IMG/VR virus record: IMGVR_UViG_3300006059_000006
Location: 1-36,238 of that record
Source of the DNA: a virus
Direction: 5' to 3' (one strand)
Length of the DNA stretch: 36,238 bases
The notes under the pieces are model-generated. The model was not told where the DNA came from and ran no database searches. It saw only the letters and a list, made by a program, of their open reading frames with translations. Made by a program: the position numbers and the translations under genes. Positions 13,633-20,840 of the stretch are shown here, one piece after another. Each line of letters begins with the position of its first letter. Positions within the stretch are counted from its first letter, which is position 1.

Positions 13633-15588
13633 TTAGGCGATCCTCGGGAGATATTTGGCGAGCAGCGCGCGCCCGGCCATGACCGCCTCGTGCGGCTTGG
13701 CGAGCGGATTGATCGGCCGGCCGTTGGCGTCGAGCGCCGTCGCCACATGCTGCGGGACCTCGGACGGGATCGGCGAGGCCTGACTGGTCTGCTGACCGGA
13801 CGCAGCGGGCGCAGCCTTCGCGCTCGGACCCGTCGAGTTGTCGGGGTTCACCGTGGCCGCGCTCGGCGTGCCGGGCACCGCCGGGCCGGCGGGCGAGCCT
13901 GCACCGAGGCTCGGCGGGGGGACAGAGCCGGGGGCCGCCGCGTAGTGAGTGTCGATCGACCCGATAGGCGTCGCCAAGTCCACGCCGGGGTAGCGCGCCT
14001 TGAACGCTTCCTGCGTGCGGGGGCCGAACTGGTTAAGCGGAATCAGCGACGCGACCTTAAGCTGATCGTCGCGCGAGGCGCTCATCGGCGTCGGGAACTT
14101 CTTCAAGTCGATCCCGGCCGCAGGGGCGTAAAGCCTCCACGTCGGCGGAATGATCTGCGCGTAGCCTTCTCCCGGATTGCCGGCCTTGGAGTTCTTGTCC
14201 TCCACCTGCTGCGAGATGTTGCGATTGCCGCTCTCCACGTCCGCGAGGAAGTCCTTCGCAGTGGAGGCGTTGGAGGTCGAGCCGGCGGGCGCGGCGGCCG
14301 CGGGCTTTGCGGGCGCAGTCGCGGGCGCGGCGCTGGCGTCGGGGAAGATGCCCTGCGTGTAGTTCAGGCCCTGCTCGGCTTGATGCAGTCGAGCAGCGGC
14401 ATTTCGCATCTCGGCGGGACCGTTCGGGCCGGTGACGAAGCCTTCGGCCGAGTCGTGGAACGCTTTGGCCGTCGCAGACGCGCTGGCGAGTTGCGACATC
14501 AACTGCGCCTTGGTCAGCGTCGGGTCGATATTCGCGAGCGACTCGCCGACAGCTTGGAACTCGGTGTTGGTGCCGCGGATGCCCGAGCCGTTGCCGGCCT
14601 GCCGCAGACCGGCGAGCATGTCGACGGAAAACGCCGCGCCGGTGCCTTTGGCGAGCGCCATAAGCTGCTGCACCTTGGAGCCGGGAATGTGCTCGCTCAG
14701 GGCCGCCACGGTCGTATTGTTCGGCACGTCCTTGAGAATTTCCTTCATCTGCTCGATGTTCTGCGACGCGCGATCCGCCTGCACGATCGACGCGCCGAGC
14801 GGGCCTTGCTTGGCGAGCTTTTCCGTGTAGTCGGACTGCGTGTCGGTGAAGAACTTCTGCGCAGCGGTCCTGTGCTCGTCGCCGAGCTTCTGCAAGTCGG
14901 CGTTGCTTTTCATCATTTCGATGCGCTGCGGCACCGTGAGATTGCTCATCTGCGCGGCAAGGTGCGCCGCCGACGCGCTCTTGAGCGTGTCGATCACGCT
15001 GTCGGGATTGGCGAGGAATGACTGATGCAGAGGGCCCCCCGGCTGCGCATACTGCGCGGCGAGATCGGGCGAAGCGATCTTTAGCGCCTGCAAGCCGGCG
15101 TTGAAAGCGCCCTCCGGGTCGTTGGGATTGGCGGCTCGATAGGCGGCGGCGGCCGTGGCGAACGTGGACCCGCCAACGCCCTCGCGGACGCCGGCTTGCG
15201 CGTCCGCGCCGAGCGAGGCCGTCTTGGCCGCCGACGTGGCGCTCGACGCCGCCGCGCCGCTCTGCTGCACGACGTAAGGCTCGGTCTGGACGATGCCGCT
15301 GTTCTGCGCGTTGGTCGCGGCGATCGTGCTTGGAATCGTGCCCTGCGCGACCTGACCCTGCGCTCCCGTGAGCATGTTCGAATTGGCGAGAGCCTGCGTG
15401 CGCAGGGGGTTGAGGCCCTGCAAATAATTGTACTGCTGCGACTCAAGCGCGGCTTCGGGGTTGCCGGCCATGGGGCCGTAAGCCGCGACGCGCGCAGCGT
15501 TGGCCTGATTCAGAAGGCTGTTCTGAATGATGCTTTGGTCGGAGTTGATGCCCTGTTGGGCGCTGCTCCAGAGGTTGTCACCGAGCAT
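13633..15588 (-). CDS. Ejection protein with lytic transglycosylase-like domain (651 aa)
   Basis: The N-terminal two thirds are helical and rich in Gln, Ala and Ser, like phage ejection proteins. Around residues 450-520 there is a lysozyme-fold pattern: DFLADVESGNRN with a possible catalytic Glu in ESGN, then GEGYAQIIPPTW and YAPAAGIDL, as in SLT-type transglycosylases that cut peptidoglycan for DNA entry. A Pro/Ala-rich tail follows. ATG 15588 has TAGGAG about 8 bases upstream. It lies between the gp7-like gene and the large ejection gene. Enzyme activity is inferred from the motif only. Confidence 0.72.
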   Translation of the reverse strand: MLGDNLWSSAQQGINSDQSIIQNSLLNQANAARVAAYGPMAGNPEAALESQQYNYLQGLNPLRTQALANSNMLTGAQGQVAQGTIPSTIAATNAQNSGIVQTEPYVVQQSGAAASSATSAAKTASLGADAQAGVREGVGGSTFATAAAAYRAANPNDPEGAFNAGLQALKIASPDLAAQYAQPGGPLHQSFLANPDSVIDTLKSASAAHLAAQMSNLTVPQRIEMMKSNADLQKLGDEHRTAAQKFFTDTQSDYTEKLAKQGPLGASIVQADRASQNIEQMKEILKDVPNNTTVAALSEHIPGSKVQQLMALAKGTGAAFSVDMLAGLRQAGNGSGIRGTNTEFQAVGESLANIDPTLTKAQLMSQLASASATAKAFHDSAEGFVTGPNGPAEMRNAAARLHQAEQGLNYTQGIFPDASAAPATAPAKPAAAAPAGSTSNASTAKDFLADVESGNRNISQQVEDKNSKAGNPGEGYAQIIPPTWRLYAPAAGIDLKKFPTPMSASRDDQLKVASLIPLNQFGPRTQEAFKARYPGVDLATPIGSIDTHYAAAPGSVPPPSLGAGSPAGPAVPGTPSAATVNPDNSTGPSAKAAPAASGQQTSQASPIPSEVPQHVATALDANGRPINPLAKPHEAVMAGRALLAKYLPRIA

Positions 15589-15599
15589 GTCGGGCGCTC

Positions 15600-16190
15600 C
15601 TAGCCGAGAAAGTTACCGACCGCGCCGCCGAACCCGGCGATGCTGTTGCCCAGCGCGTTAGCGCCGTTGAGAGTCGCGTTGGCCGCGCCCGCGCCGCCGG
15701 CCGTGCCGGCCTGACCGATGCCGCCTATGACGTTCGCGCCGATCCCCGCGGTCTGGCCCTGCAACGCGCCGAGCCCGCCAAGCTGCGAGAGGTAATTGTT
15801 GAACGTCGTCGAGGCGAGGTTCTGGCCGTACCCCTCGAGCGCCTTGGCGTTGGCCCCGGATTGGAGCAGCCCGCGCGACGCCGCGTTCGAGTTGATCGCC
15901 TGCGTGCCCTGACCGAGTTGGAATTGGTAGCCGGTCGACCCGAGATAGTTGTTGAAGGCCGCCTGATTGGCGGCGCTGTTCGGACCCTGCCCGAGCAGGC
16001 CCGCGATCGACCCCTCGGTGTTGCCCTGCCCCGCGATCGCCTGTGAGCCCTGATTGACGTAGCCCTGCACCTGCGGGCTGTTCGTCAAATAGTTGAAGCC
16101 GGTCAGCGCCTGCTTGGCGGCTTTCCCGGCTCCCGCGTTCTGGATTAAGCCGCCGGCTAGGCCAGCGATCGCACCAACGATTTCTCCCAC
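15600..16190 (-). CDS. P22 gp7-like DNA transfer protein
   Basis: The 196-aa protein is rich in Gly, Ala, Asn and Gln. It carries the motif set NYLGSTGYQFQLGQGTQAI, SNAASRGLLQSGANAKAL and TTFNNYLSQLGGL, seen in P22 gp7-type and related DNA transfer proteins. The N-terminus (VGAIAGLAGGLIQ) and C-terminus are hydrophobic and glycine-rich and may enter membranes. Such proteins are packed in the head and ejected first. GTG 16190 lies 34 bases inside the end of the GNAT-like gene. Family call is fairly firm; details of the role are inferred from P22. Confidence 0.75.
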   Translation of the reverse strand: MGEIVGAIAGLAGGLIQNAGAGKAAKQALTGFNYLTNSPQVQGYVNQGSQAIAGQGNTEGSIAGLLGQGPNSAANQAAFNNYLGSTGYQFQLGQGTQAINSNAASRGLLQSGANAKALEGYGQNLASTTFNNYLSQLGGLGALQGQTAGIGANVIGGIGQAGTAGGAGAANATLNGANALGNSIAGFGGAVGNFLG

Positions 16191-16621
16191 GGCCCGCGCT
16201 CCAACATGTAAGCGATGCAGGGGCGGCCGAGGTTATCGTCCGATTCGCCGATTGGTGTGCCTCCAATGGCGCGGAAGGCGATGCGACTGGCGCGGTTCGT
16301 CTTCGGTATCAAGGCGGCTATAGCACTAGCCCGCCAGTGTGTAAACATCATGGCCACGCCGGCCCGGCCGAGGGCGATCGCCCCCGATTTCGGCCTACAG
16401 AGAAGATGCCCGTCGTAGACCGCCCCGTCGCCGTGGTTGCCGACGTGACTGAAAAGCACGTAGCCGTTATGGTCCGGCGTGCGGAACCCGACGTTGTTGG
16501 CCGAGGCGAAGAACGGACCGGCGTTGAGCGGCCCGAGGCCGGGCGCGAGCGTGTAGGCAAACTCGTTGAGAAGATCGGTAACGCGATCGTAGTCGGACGG
16601 CGTGACCAGATGAGTGATCAT
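16157..16621 (-). CDS. GNAT-like acetyltransferase
   Basis: From ATG 16621 (overlapping the outer-spanin stop as ATGA) the 154-aa protein begins MITHLVTPSDYDRVTDLL. Near the C-terminus it has LGRAGVAMMFTHW and KTNRASRIAFRAIGGTPIG, which resembles the last part of GNAT folds (N..A...A...GF). Similar small proteins sit beside the lysis or internal virion genes of many podophages. A classic acetyl-CoA motif Q/RxxGxG/A is not obvious, so either the fold has drifted or the call is wrong. Substrate is unknown. Confidence 0.5.
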   Translation of the reverse strand: MITHLVTPSDYDRVTDLLNEFAYTLAPGLGPLNAGPFFASANNVGFRTPDHNGYVLFSHVGNHGDGAVYDGHLLCRPKSGAIALGRAGVAMMFTHWRASAIAALIPKTNRASRIAFRAIGGTPIGESDDNLGRPCIAYMLERGPWEKSLVRSLA

Positions 16622-16866
16622 GGACCCTGACGGGTCCAGCATCCGGCCGCCACACCGCGCTCGAAGTGCGCGCTTATCCGCACGTCGCCGTTCTTGGTGC
16701 TCCCGCGCACGTCTCTCAAACTGTCGACTATGACGCCGCACGGCTTATCGACTGGTTGAACCGACGCACATGCCGACAGCGCGATCCCAGTCACCGCCAG
16801 CACGGTCGCAGTCGACCACGCCCGTAGCCGCGCGCAGCGCCGCGCTCTGCTCCTGCTCGTTCGCAT
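16618..16866 (-). CDS. Outer-membrane spanin (Rz1-like lipoprotein), overlapping the inner spanin
   Basis: The 82-aa product starts with a basic region, then VLAVTGIALSAC with a lipobox LSAC (Cys33), so the mature protein would be a lipoprotein of about 50 residues. Its start lies inside the inner-spanin gene in another frame, overlapping it by 122 bases, which is the classic Rz/Rz1 arrangement. ATG 16866 has an AGGAGATC ribosome site about 7 bases upstream. The mature part is not proline-rich as in lambda Rz1, and it has Cys pairs (PCGV and GCWT) that could form a disulphide. Role: disrupting the outer membrane at lysis with the inner partner. Confidence 0.7.
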   Translation of the reverse strand: MRTSRSRARRCARLRAWSTATVLAVTGIALSACASVQPVDKPCGVIVDSLRDVRGSTKNGDVRISAHFERGVAAGCWTRQGP

Positions 16867-17011
16867 GTTCGATCTCCTGTAGGGCTTTCTGCTCGCCCTC
16901 GACGATAAGCTGATGCCTATAATAGAGGCCGAATCCGATAAGGGCGGCCAGCGCCGCCGCCGTCAGGACGCCGCGCCAGTTGCGCAGGAGGAACGGCAGC
17001 AGGGCGATCAC
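16745..17011 (-). CDS. Inner-membrane spanin (Rz-like)
   Basis: From GTG 17011, overlapping the endolysin stop as GTGA, the 88-aa protein has one N-terminal membrane helix, GVLTAAALAALIGFGLYY, then a charged helical stretch, EGEQKALQEIEHANEQEQSAA, likely to form a coiled coil across the periplasm. This is the inner-spanin pattern but shorter than lambda Rz. It ends with two cysteines (VVDCD and GMCVG). The outer spanin is nested in its second half. Longer in-frame starts would run back into the endolysin gene and are rejected. Confidence 0.65.
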   Translation of the reverse strand: MIALLPFLLRNWRGVLTAAALAALIGFGLYYRHQLIVEGEQKALQEIEHANEQEQSAALRAATGVVDCDRAGGDWDRAVGMCVGSTSR

Positions 17012-17880
17012 GGGTTGCCCACGGGAAGGTTGACGGCGAAGCACGAGGCGTCGGCGTCAGGGTCAACCATGGCGGTCGCCTGCGACTTCTGCGCTGCGTC
17101 GTTGGCGTCGCTCATGATCTTCACGATTATGCCGATCACGACGGCGAGTAGCGTCAGGCCCGCGCACACGTATTTCAGCCACGCGAACGTGTCTTGAAGG
17201 GGCTGGAACTGCTGAGCGGCCTGCGTCGCGACCGTCGCCGCGGAGCCCGCGGCCGTCGTGATATGCGCCGTCATTTGGCCCATGGGCGGGGCGGCGATCG
17301 TCTGGTCGTTGACCACGGCCTTCTTGTGCCCGCCGAGCGCCTTTACACTGACCGGGAGCGGCGTGGCGTTGTTCCACGCAAGCGCGGTCTTTTGGACATT
17401 CGCGATGCGCGCGGACCATCCTTTGCCGTAGCGGCCCCACGTCTTGAGGCGTTTGAGAGAGCCGAGCCGACGCGAGCACAGGTCCTCGATCACGACGTCG
17501 ACGGGGCCGACTGCGGCGATCGCTTGCAGCGTCTTGTCGCCGATGATGCCGTCCACGCCGACGCCGAGCGCGGCTTGCAGCCATTCGATCGCGCGGCCGA
17601 CGCCCGAGTTCACGGCGGCGTCGAACACGGCGAAGTTTAGGCCGGGCGGCAGATCGTCGCCGCGCACGGCATTCCAGTAGCGGGTCTTGTAGATGTCGGC
17701 GACCGTCGGCTGGTCGATGTCGAACACGTCCTCAGACGGTAAACCCTTGCTGGCGCGGTAAGCCGTGTAGACCGCCTGCGTGATCCCGTAGGCCGTGCGC
17801 CCGCCGGGGTCCTGCGGATCGTCTACCTTGCCGCCCTCGTAGACGAGGATGCGCGGCAGGGAGCGGTCGAAGTCGGTCAC
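17008..17880 (-). CDS. Endolysin, GH108 N-acetylmuramidase with C-terminal membrane anchor
   Basis: The 290-aa enzyme cuts host peptidoglycan at lysis. The N-terminus has the GH108 motif LVYEGGKVDDPQDPGGRTAYGIT with the catalytic Glu at 15, and KTRYWNAVRGDDLP. Residues about 90-170 match the PG_binding_3 region (AVNSGVGRAIEWLQ, VDGIIGDKTL). Unusually, there is no signal peptide or N-terminal anchor. Instead a membrane helix lies near the C-terminus (about 234-256, YVCAGLTLLAVVIGIIVKIM), followed by a polar tail. The GTG start follows the fibre gene by 9 bases. The spanin genes follow directly. Confidence 0.9.
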   Translation of the reverse strand: MTDFDRSLPRILVYEGGKVDDPQDPGGRTAYGITQAVYTAYRASKGLPSEDVFDIDQPTVADIYKTRYWNAVRGDDLPPGLNFAVFDAAVNSGVGRAIEWLQAALGVGVDGIIGDKTLQAIAAVGPVDVVIEDLCSRRLGSLKRLKTWGRYGKGWSARIANVQKTALAWNNATPLPVSVKALGGHKKAVVNDQTIAAPPMGQMTAHITTAAGSAATVATQAAQQFQPLQDTFAWLKYVCAGLTLLAVVIGIIVKIMSDANDAAQKSQATAMVDPDADASCFAVNLPVGNP

Positions 17881-17889
17881 GGCGGCCTC

Positions 17890-18630
17890 TTAATTGTGAA
17901 CGGCGAAATCGAAATAAAGCTGTCCGGTGTAGGAGGGGAATGACACGGCCAGCACGACGTTGCCGTTGTTCACGATCTTCGATACGATCGTCGCATCGAC
18001 AGGGCCCCCTACGAGCCCATAGACGTTGAACAGGACGATGCTCGTGGTCGCGATTTGGGAGTTGGTCAGCGTCAGCGTGTAGGAGGTCTGCGCGACAAGC
18101 GCCTCGCTGTGCACCACGCCGGCCACGGTGTTGAGCGTGGCCGCTCCGGCGACAGCGTTCGTGCTGCCGGTGCCTGCGTTGGGGAAGTCGGTGTTGACCC
18201 AAGTGAAGCCATCCCATTTGATCGTCTGGCCGGCGGCGAGACTGTTGATCGTCAGGTTCCCTTCGATCACGAGGGGGATATTGGTCCACGAACTGCCGTT
18301 CCACACGAGCCCGTCGCCGGACGCCGCCCCGCTGATAGCTGCATCGGACAACTGCTCGACCGTCAGGGCCGCAAGGCCGTTGACCCACTTTGCCATTGCA
18401 AGGTCGTAGACGAGGGACTGCCTGTCGGCGGGGGCTGAAACCGCCACGTCGGTCAGCGCGGCGAGCGTCGTCGCTCCGCCGCCGCTAGGCGGCTTGTTCT
18501 TCCAACGCCCCTCGACGCCGCCGCTCGGCGCGCTCCACGTCATGACATCGCCGTCGCTCGGGTTGGCGAGCGTAACGTCCGTGAGGGCCATCATGGAGCC
18601 TGTGCGTGGGGGAGGGGGAAGAGCAGACAT
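17890..18630 (-). CDS. Tail fibre / appendage protein with LTDV repeats (246 aa)
   Basis: After a proline-rich leader the protein has three or four degenerate repeats of the type ALTDVTLANPSDGDVMTW...W, ALTDVAVSAPADRQSLVY...W and QLSDAAISGAASGDGLVW...W, followed by AGQTIKWDGFTWV. The C-terminal 100 residues are different, beta-rich (SYTLTLTNSQIATTSIVLFNVYG), and probably form the receptor- or partner-binding tip. The same repeats occur in the next two fibre genes upstream. ATG 18630 is the first start after the preceding stop. The fibre role is inferred from the repeats and position. Confidence 0.7.
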   Translation of the reverse strand: MSALPPPPRTGSMMALTDVTLANPSDGDVMTWSAPSGGVEGRWKNKPPSGGGATTLAALTDVAVSAPADRQSLVYDLAMAKWVNGLAALTVEQLSDAAISGAASGDGLVWNGSSWTNIPLVIEGNLTINSLAAGQTIKWDGFTWVNTDFPNAGTGSTNAVAGAATLNTVAGVVHSEALVAQTSYTLTLTNSQIATTSIVLFNVYGLVGGPVDATIVSKIVNNGNVVLAVSFPSYTGQLYFDFAVHN

Positions 18631-18654
18631 GGCGCGCCTATGGCATGAGAGGGG

Positions 18655-20007
18655 TTACGAGTAAAGGACGCCGCTGTTCGAGCCGACGTGGTAGTGCTCG
18701 TAGAAGTAGTTGAGCACGTGACCGCCGCCGCCGGAGAAGCCGAGTCCGAACTGGTCGGGCGCGCCGCCGAGGAACGTGGCTGCCGCTTCGCTGTAGATGG
18801 TCTGTAGGTGCTCGCCATCGATCGACACGCTCACGTTGATGTTGGTGCCGTCGTAGTCGAGATGAAGGAACTCGGGCTCCATAGTTAGCGTAATGAACGA
18901 TCCTATCGTATTTATGGAGCCGTTAAGGTCGTTGGCGCGTATAGGGAATACGCCGAAGAAGTTACCGGCTCCGCCAGAGTTTGAAATCATGGCGTAGAAA
19001 TACTTACCGCTCTTGCCGCATAGCAGTCCAGCGGCGTCCCATCCGTCGGCAACATAAAGGTTGCTCTGTCGGATGCGAGCAGTTATGCGCCACGTGCCCG
19101 AGGTCGAATTGAGTAGGGCGCTGATGAAATTGTCGCTCGACGTGCCGTCGTTGTGGGCGAGCAGGCCCTTCAAGCCGGGGCTGCCCGCGGCGTTGGCGAC
19201 GCTCATGCCGGTGTTCATGTGCGACGTCGAGAAGTCGGCCACCAACGGCGGAATGAAGATCGGGAAGTGCCCGCCTCCGCCGCCCGCCGCCGCGATCCAC
19301 TTCGATGTCGCGTTGTTCCACGTCAGCACGTCGCCGTCGATGCCCGCGCCTTCCGTGACGTTCACGTCGGTCAGGCTGGCGAGCGTCCCGCCGCCGGCCG
19401 ACACCGCGACCCATTTCGACGTCGCGTTGTTCCAAGACAGCAGCTTGCCGTCGATGCCTGCACCCTCGGTGACGTTCACGTCGGTCAGGCCGGAGAGCGC
19501 CTGCGCGGGGATCGGCGAGTTCTCCCACTTTGACGCACCGGCCACGTAGGTCAGCACTTGGCCGTTGGCGAGGCCGCTTATCAGCACGTCGGTCAGCGAC
19601 GCGAGCGCGAGCGACGGCGGCGGCACCGGCTTGTTCTTCCACTTCGTCGTGCCTGACTCGTAGGTGAGCACGTCGTTGTTGGCCGGCGCGGTGAGCAGCA
19701 CGTCGGTCAGGCCCGCGAGCGAGCCGGCCCCCGCCGAGGCCCACGTCGGAGCGCCGCCGGAGATCGTCAGCACTTGGCCCGCCGAGCCCGGAGGCAGGAC
19801 ACCCCACTGCGTCAGGCCGCGGTAGATGAGATCGCCGAAGTTCGTGCCGAGCACGTCGAGCACGGCGGACACTTCAACTTGCGTCGAGAGCGCGGGGATC
19901 GTCAGCAGCGTGGCGGCAAGCTGCTCCCACTTAATCATGAACTCGACGGTCGGCGTCCTGTTGACGTTGACTATCGGGACTGAGGCGCTGAGGACGTCGA
20001 GTGCCAT
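18655..20007 (-). CDS. Tail fibre protein with four LTDV repeats and a lectin-like C-terminus (450 aa)
   Basis: From ATG 20007, right after the previous stop, the protein has a unique N-terminus (VNRTPTVEFMIKWEQL) and then four repeats of about 36-38 residues: GLTDVLLTAPANNDVLTY..TTKW, SLTDVLISGLANGQVLTY..ASKW, GLTDVNVTEGAGIDGKLLSW..TSKW and SLTDVNVTEGAGIDGDVLTW..TSKW. The C-terminal half has SGTWRITARIRQSNLYV and HLDYDGTNINVSVSIDGEHL, which resembles a concanavalin/LamG-like beta sandwich that could bind host glycans. The in-frame sequence upstream of 20007 is antisense to nothing recognisable and overlaps other genes, so it is excluded. Confidence 0.75.
   Translation of the reverse strand: MALDVLSASVPIVNVNRTPTVEFMIKWEQLAATLLTIPALSTQVEVSAVLDVLGTNFGDLIYRGLTQWGVLPPGSAGQVLTISGGAPTWASAGAGSLAGLTDVLLTAPANNDVLTYESGTTKWKNKPVPPPSLALASLTDVLISGLANGQVLTYVAGASKWENSPIPAQALSGLTDVNVTEGAGIDGKLLSWNNATSKWVAVSAGGGTLASLTDVNVTEGAGIDGDVLTWNNATSKWIAAAGGGGGHFPIFIPPLVADFSTSHMNTGMSVANAAGSPGLKGLLAHNDGTSSDNFISALLNSTSGTWRITARIRQSNLYVADGWDAAGLLCGKSGKYFYAMISNSGGAGNFFGVFPIRANDLNGSINTIGSFITLTMEPEFLHLDYDGTNINVSVSIDGEHLQTIYSEAAATFLGGAPDQFGLGFSGGGGHVLNYFYEHYHVGSNSGVLYS
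19294..19500 (-). repeat. Tandem 114-bp repeat inside the fibre gene
   Basis: The segments 19294-19386 and 19408-19500 are near-identical with a 114-bp period, including a shared GCGTTGTTCCA and GACGTTCACGTCGGTCAGG. They encode the third and fourth LTDV repeats. The other two repeats of this gene match only at protein level, so this pair looks like a recent duplication. Confidence 0.8.
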
Positions 20008-20009
20008 GG

Positions 20010-20834
20010 CTAGCTCCAATTGCCGACAGTCGTTACGCTCGACCCGCCGATCTGAGCGATGCGGAAGAAGGAGTTTACACCAACGATCGCCGCCGCCGCA
20101 ACTCCGAGCGACACCTGAGGAATCACTGTGCCGGCCACGGTGACGCGGATGATGCCGCGGACCCGCGCAACGCCGGTCGTGGCGATGCTGGCCGTCGCCA
20201 GCGTCGTGTTGGCCGCCGTGTTGAAGGTCATTTGCGGCGAGGCCGCCACGGCCAGCGCGCTCTTGTCGGCGATCGCTGTCCATTCCTGCGTGAACGTCGC
20301 CGCGCCGCCGAGCGCGAAGCCGAATGACCCGGACGTGGCCGACATGGCCGTCAGGGAAAACTCGCACTCGAACTCGTAAGTGCCGACCGGTAGCGTCACG
20401 GCTCCGTTGGTCGACGAGTTGAAGAGCTTCTGCGCCGCGGTCTGCGACGTGAGCGTGTAGGCCGAAGAGAGCACCGCCCATTGCGCGGTCGACAGCACGC
20501 CGCGCGTGCTCGCCGCCATGCTGGCGTAGAACGCCGTGCCGTCGTACTCCAGCGCGCCGGCGGCTGCTGTGGTCAAACTGGTGCCGCTGGTGAATTTGAG
20601 CGGGGCGATAGCCGACGTCCCGGCGATCAGCGTGAGCCCGGCTGTGAGCGGCGACGGGATATTCACCGTCACGTCGCCCGTACCGGCGTCTGCGCCGGTG
20701 CTGCTGATCGACGTATTCGTGCCAGCTATGACTTTGGTGATTACCGCGCTGCCGGACGTGGCGGTGTTGTGACGCGAGCGGGTTACGGTCCCGCTCGCTA
20801 TCTGCGTAGCGCCGTTGATTTGGTTCGCGGCCAT
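20010..20834 (-). CDS. Tail fibre / appendage protein (274 aa)
   Basis: The protein begins MAANQINGATQIASGTV, almost the same as the neighbouring fibre protein at 20841-21959, and continues with Ser/Thr/Ala-rich beta-like sequence (GTGDVTVNIPSPLTAGLTLIAG). The middle TLPVGTYEFECEFSLTAMSATSG and the C-terminal GVARVRGIIRVTVAGTVIPQVSL look like a beta-sandwich tip domain of the kind found at the ends of phage fibres. No enzyme motif is seen. The shared N-terminus likely docks both proteins to the same place on the tail or to each other. Function is inferred. Confidence 0.7.
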   Translation of the reverse strand: MAANQINGATQIASGTVTRSRHNTATSGSAVITKVIAGTNTSISSTGADAGTGDVTVNIPSPLTAGLTLIAGTSAIAPLKFTSGTSLTTAAAGALEYDGTAFYASMAASTRGVLSTAQWAVLSSAYTLTSQTAAQKLFNSSTNGAVTLPVGTYEFECEFSLTAMSATSGSFGFALGGAATFTQEWTAIADKSALAVAASPQMTFNTAANTTLATASIATTGVARVRGIIRVTVAGTVIPQVSLGVAAAAIVGVNSFFRIAQIGGSSVTTVGNWS

Positions 20835-20840
20835 GAGCCC

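Noticed and set aside
13300-15021. 573-codon + strand frame opposite the ejection genes
   Set aside because: Arg/Gly/Val-rich shadow composition, no domain, and antisense to two well-supported late genes.
17890-20007. LTDV repeat region as a CRISPR-like array
   Set aside because: The repeats are degenerate coding repeats in frame, without constant short repeats or unique spacers.
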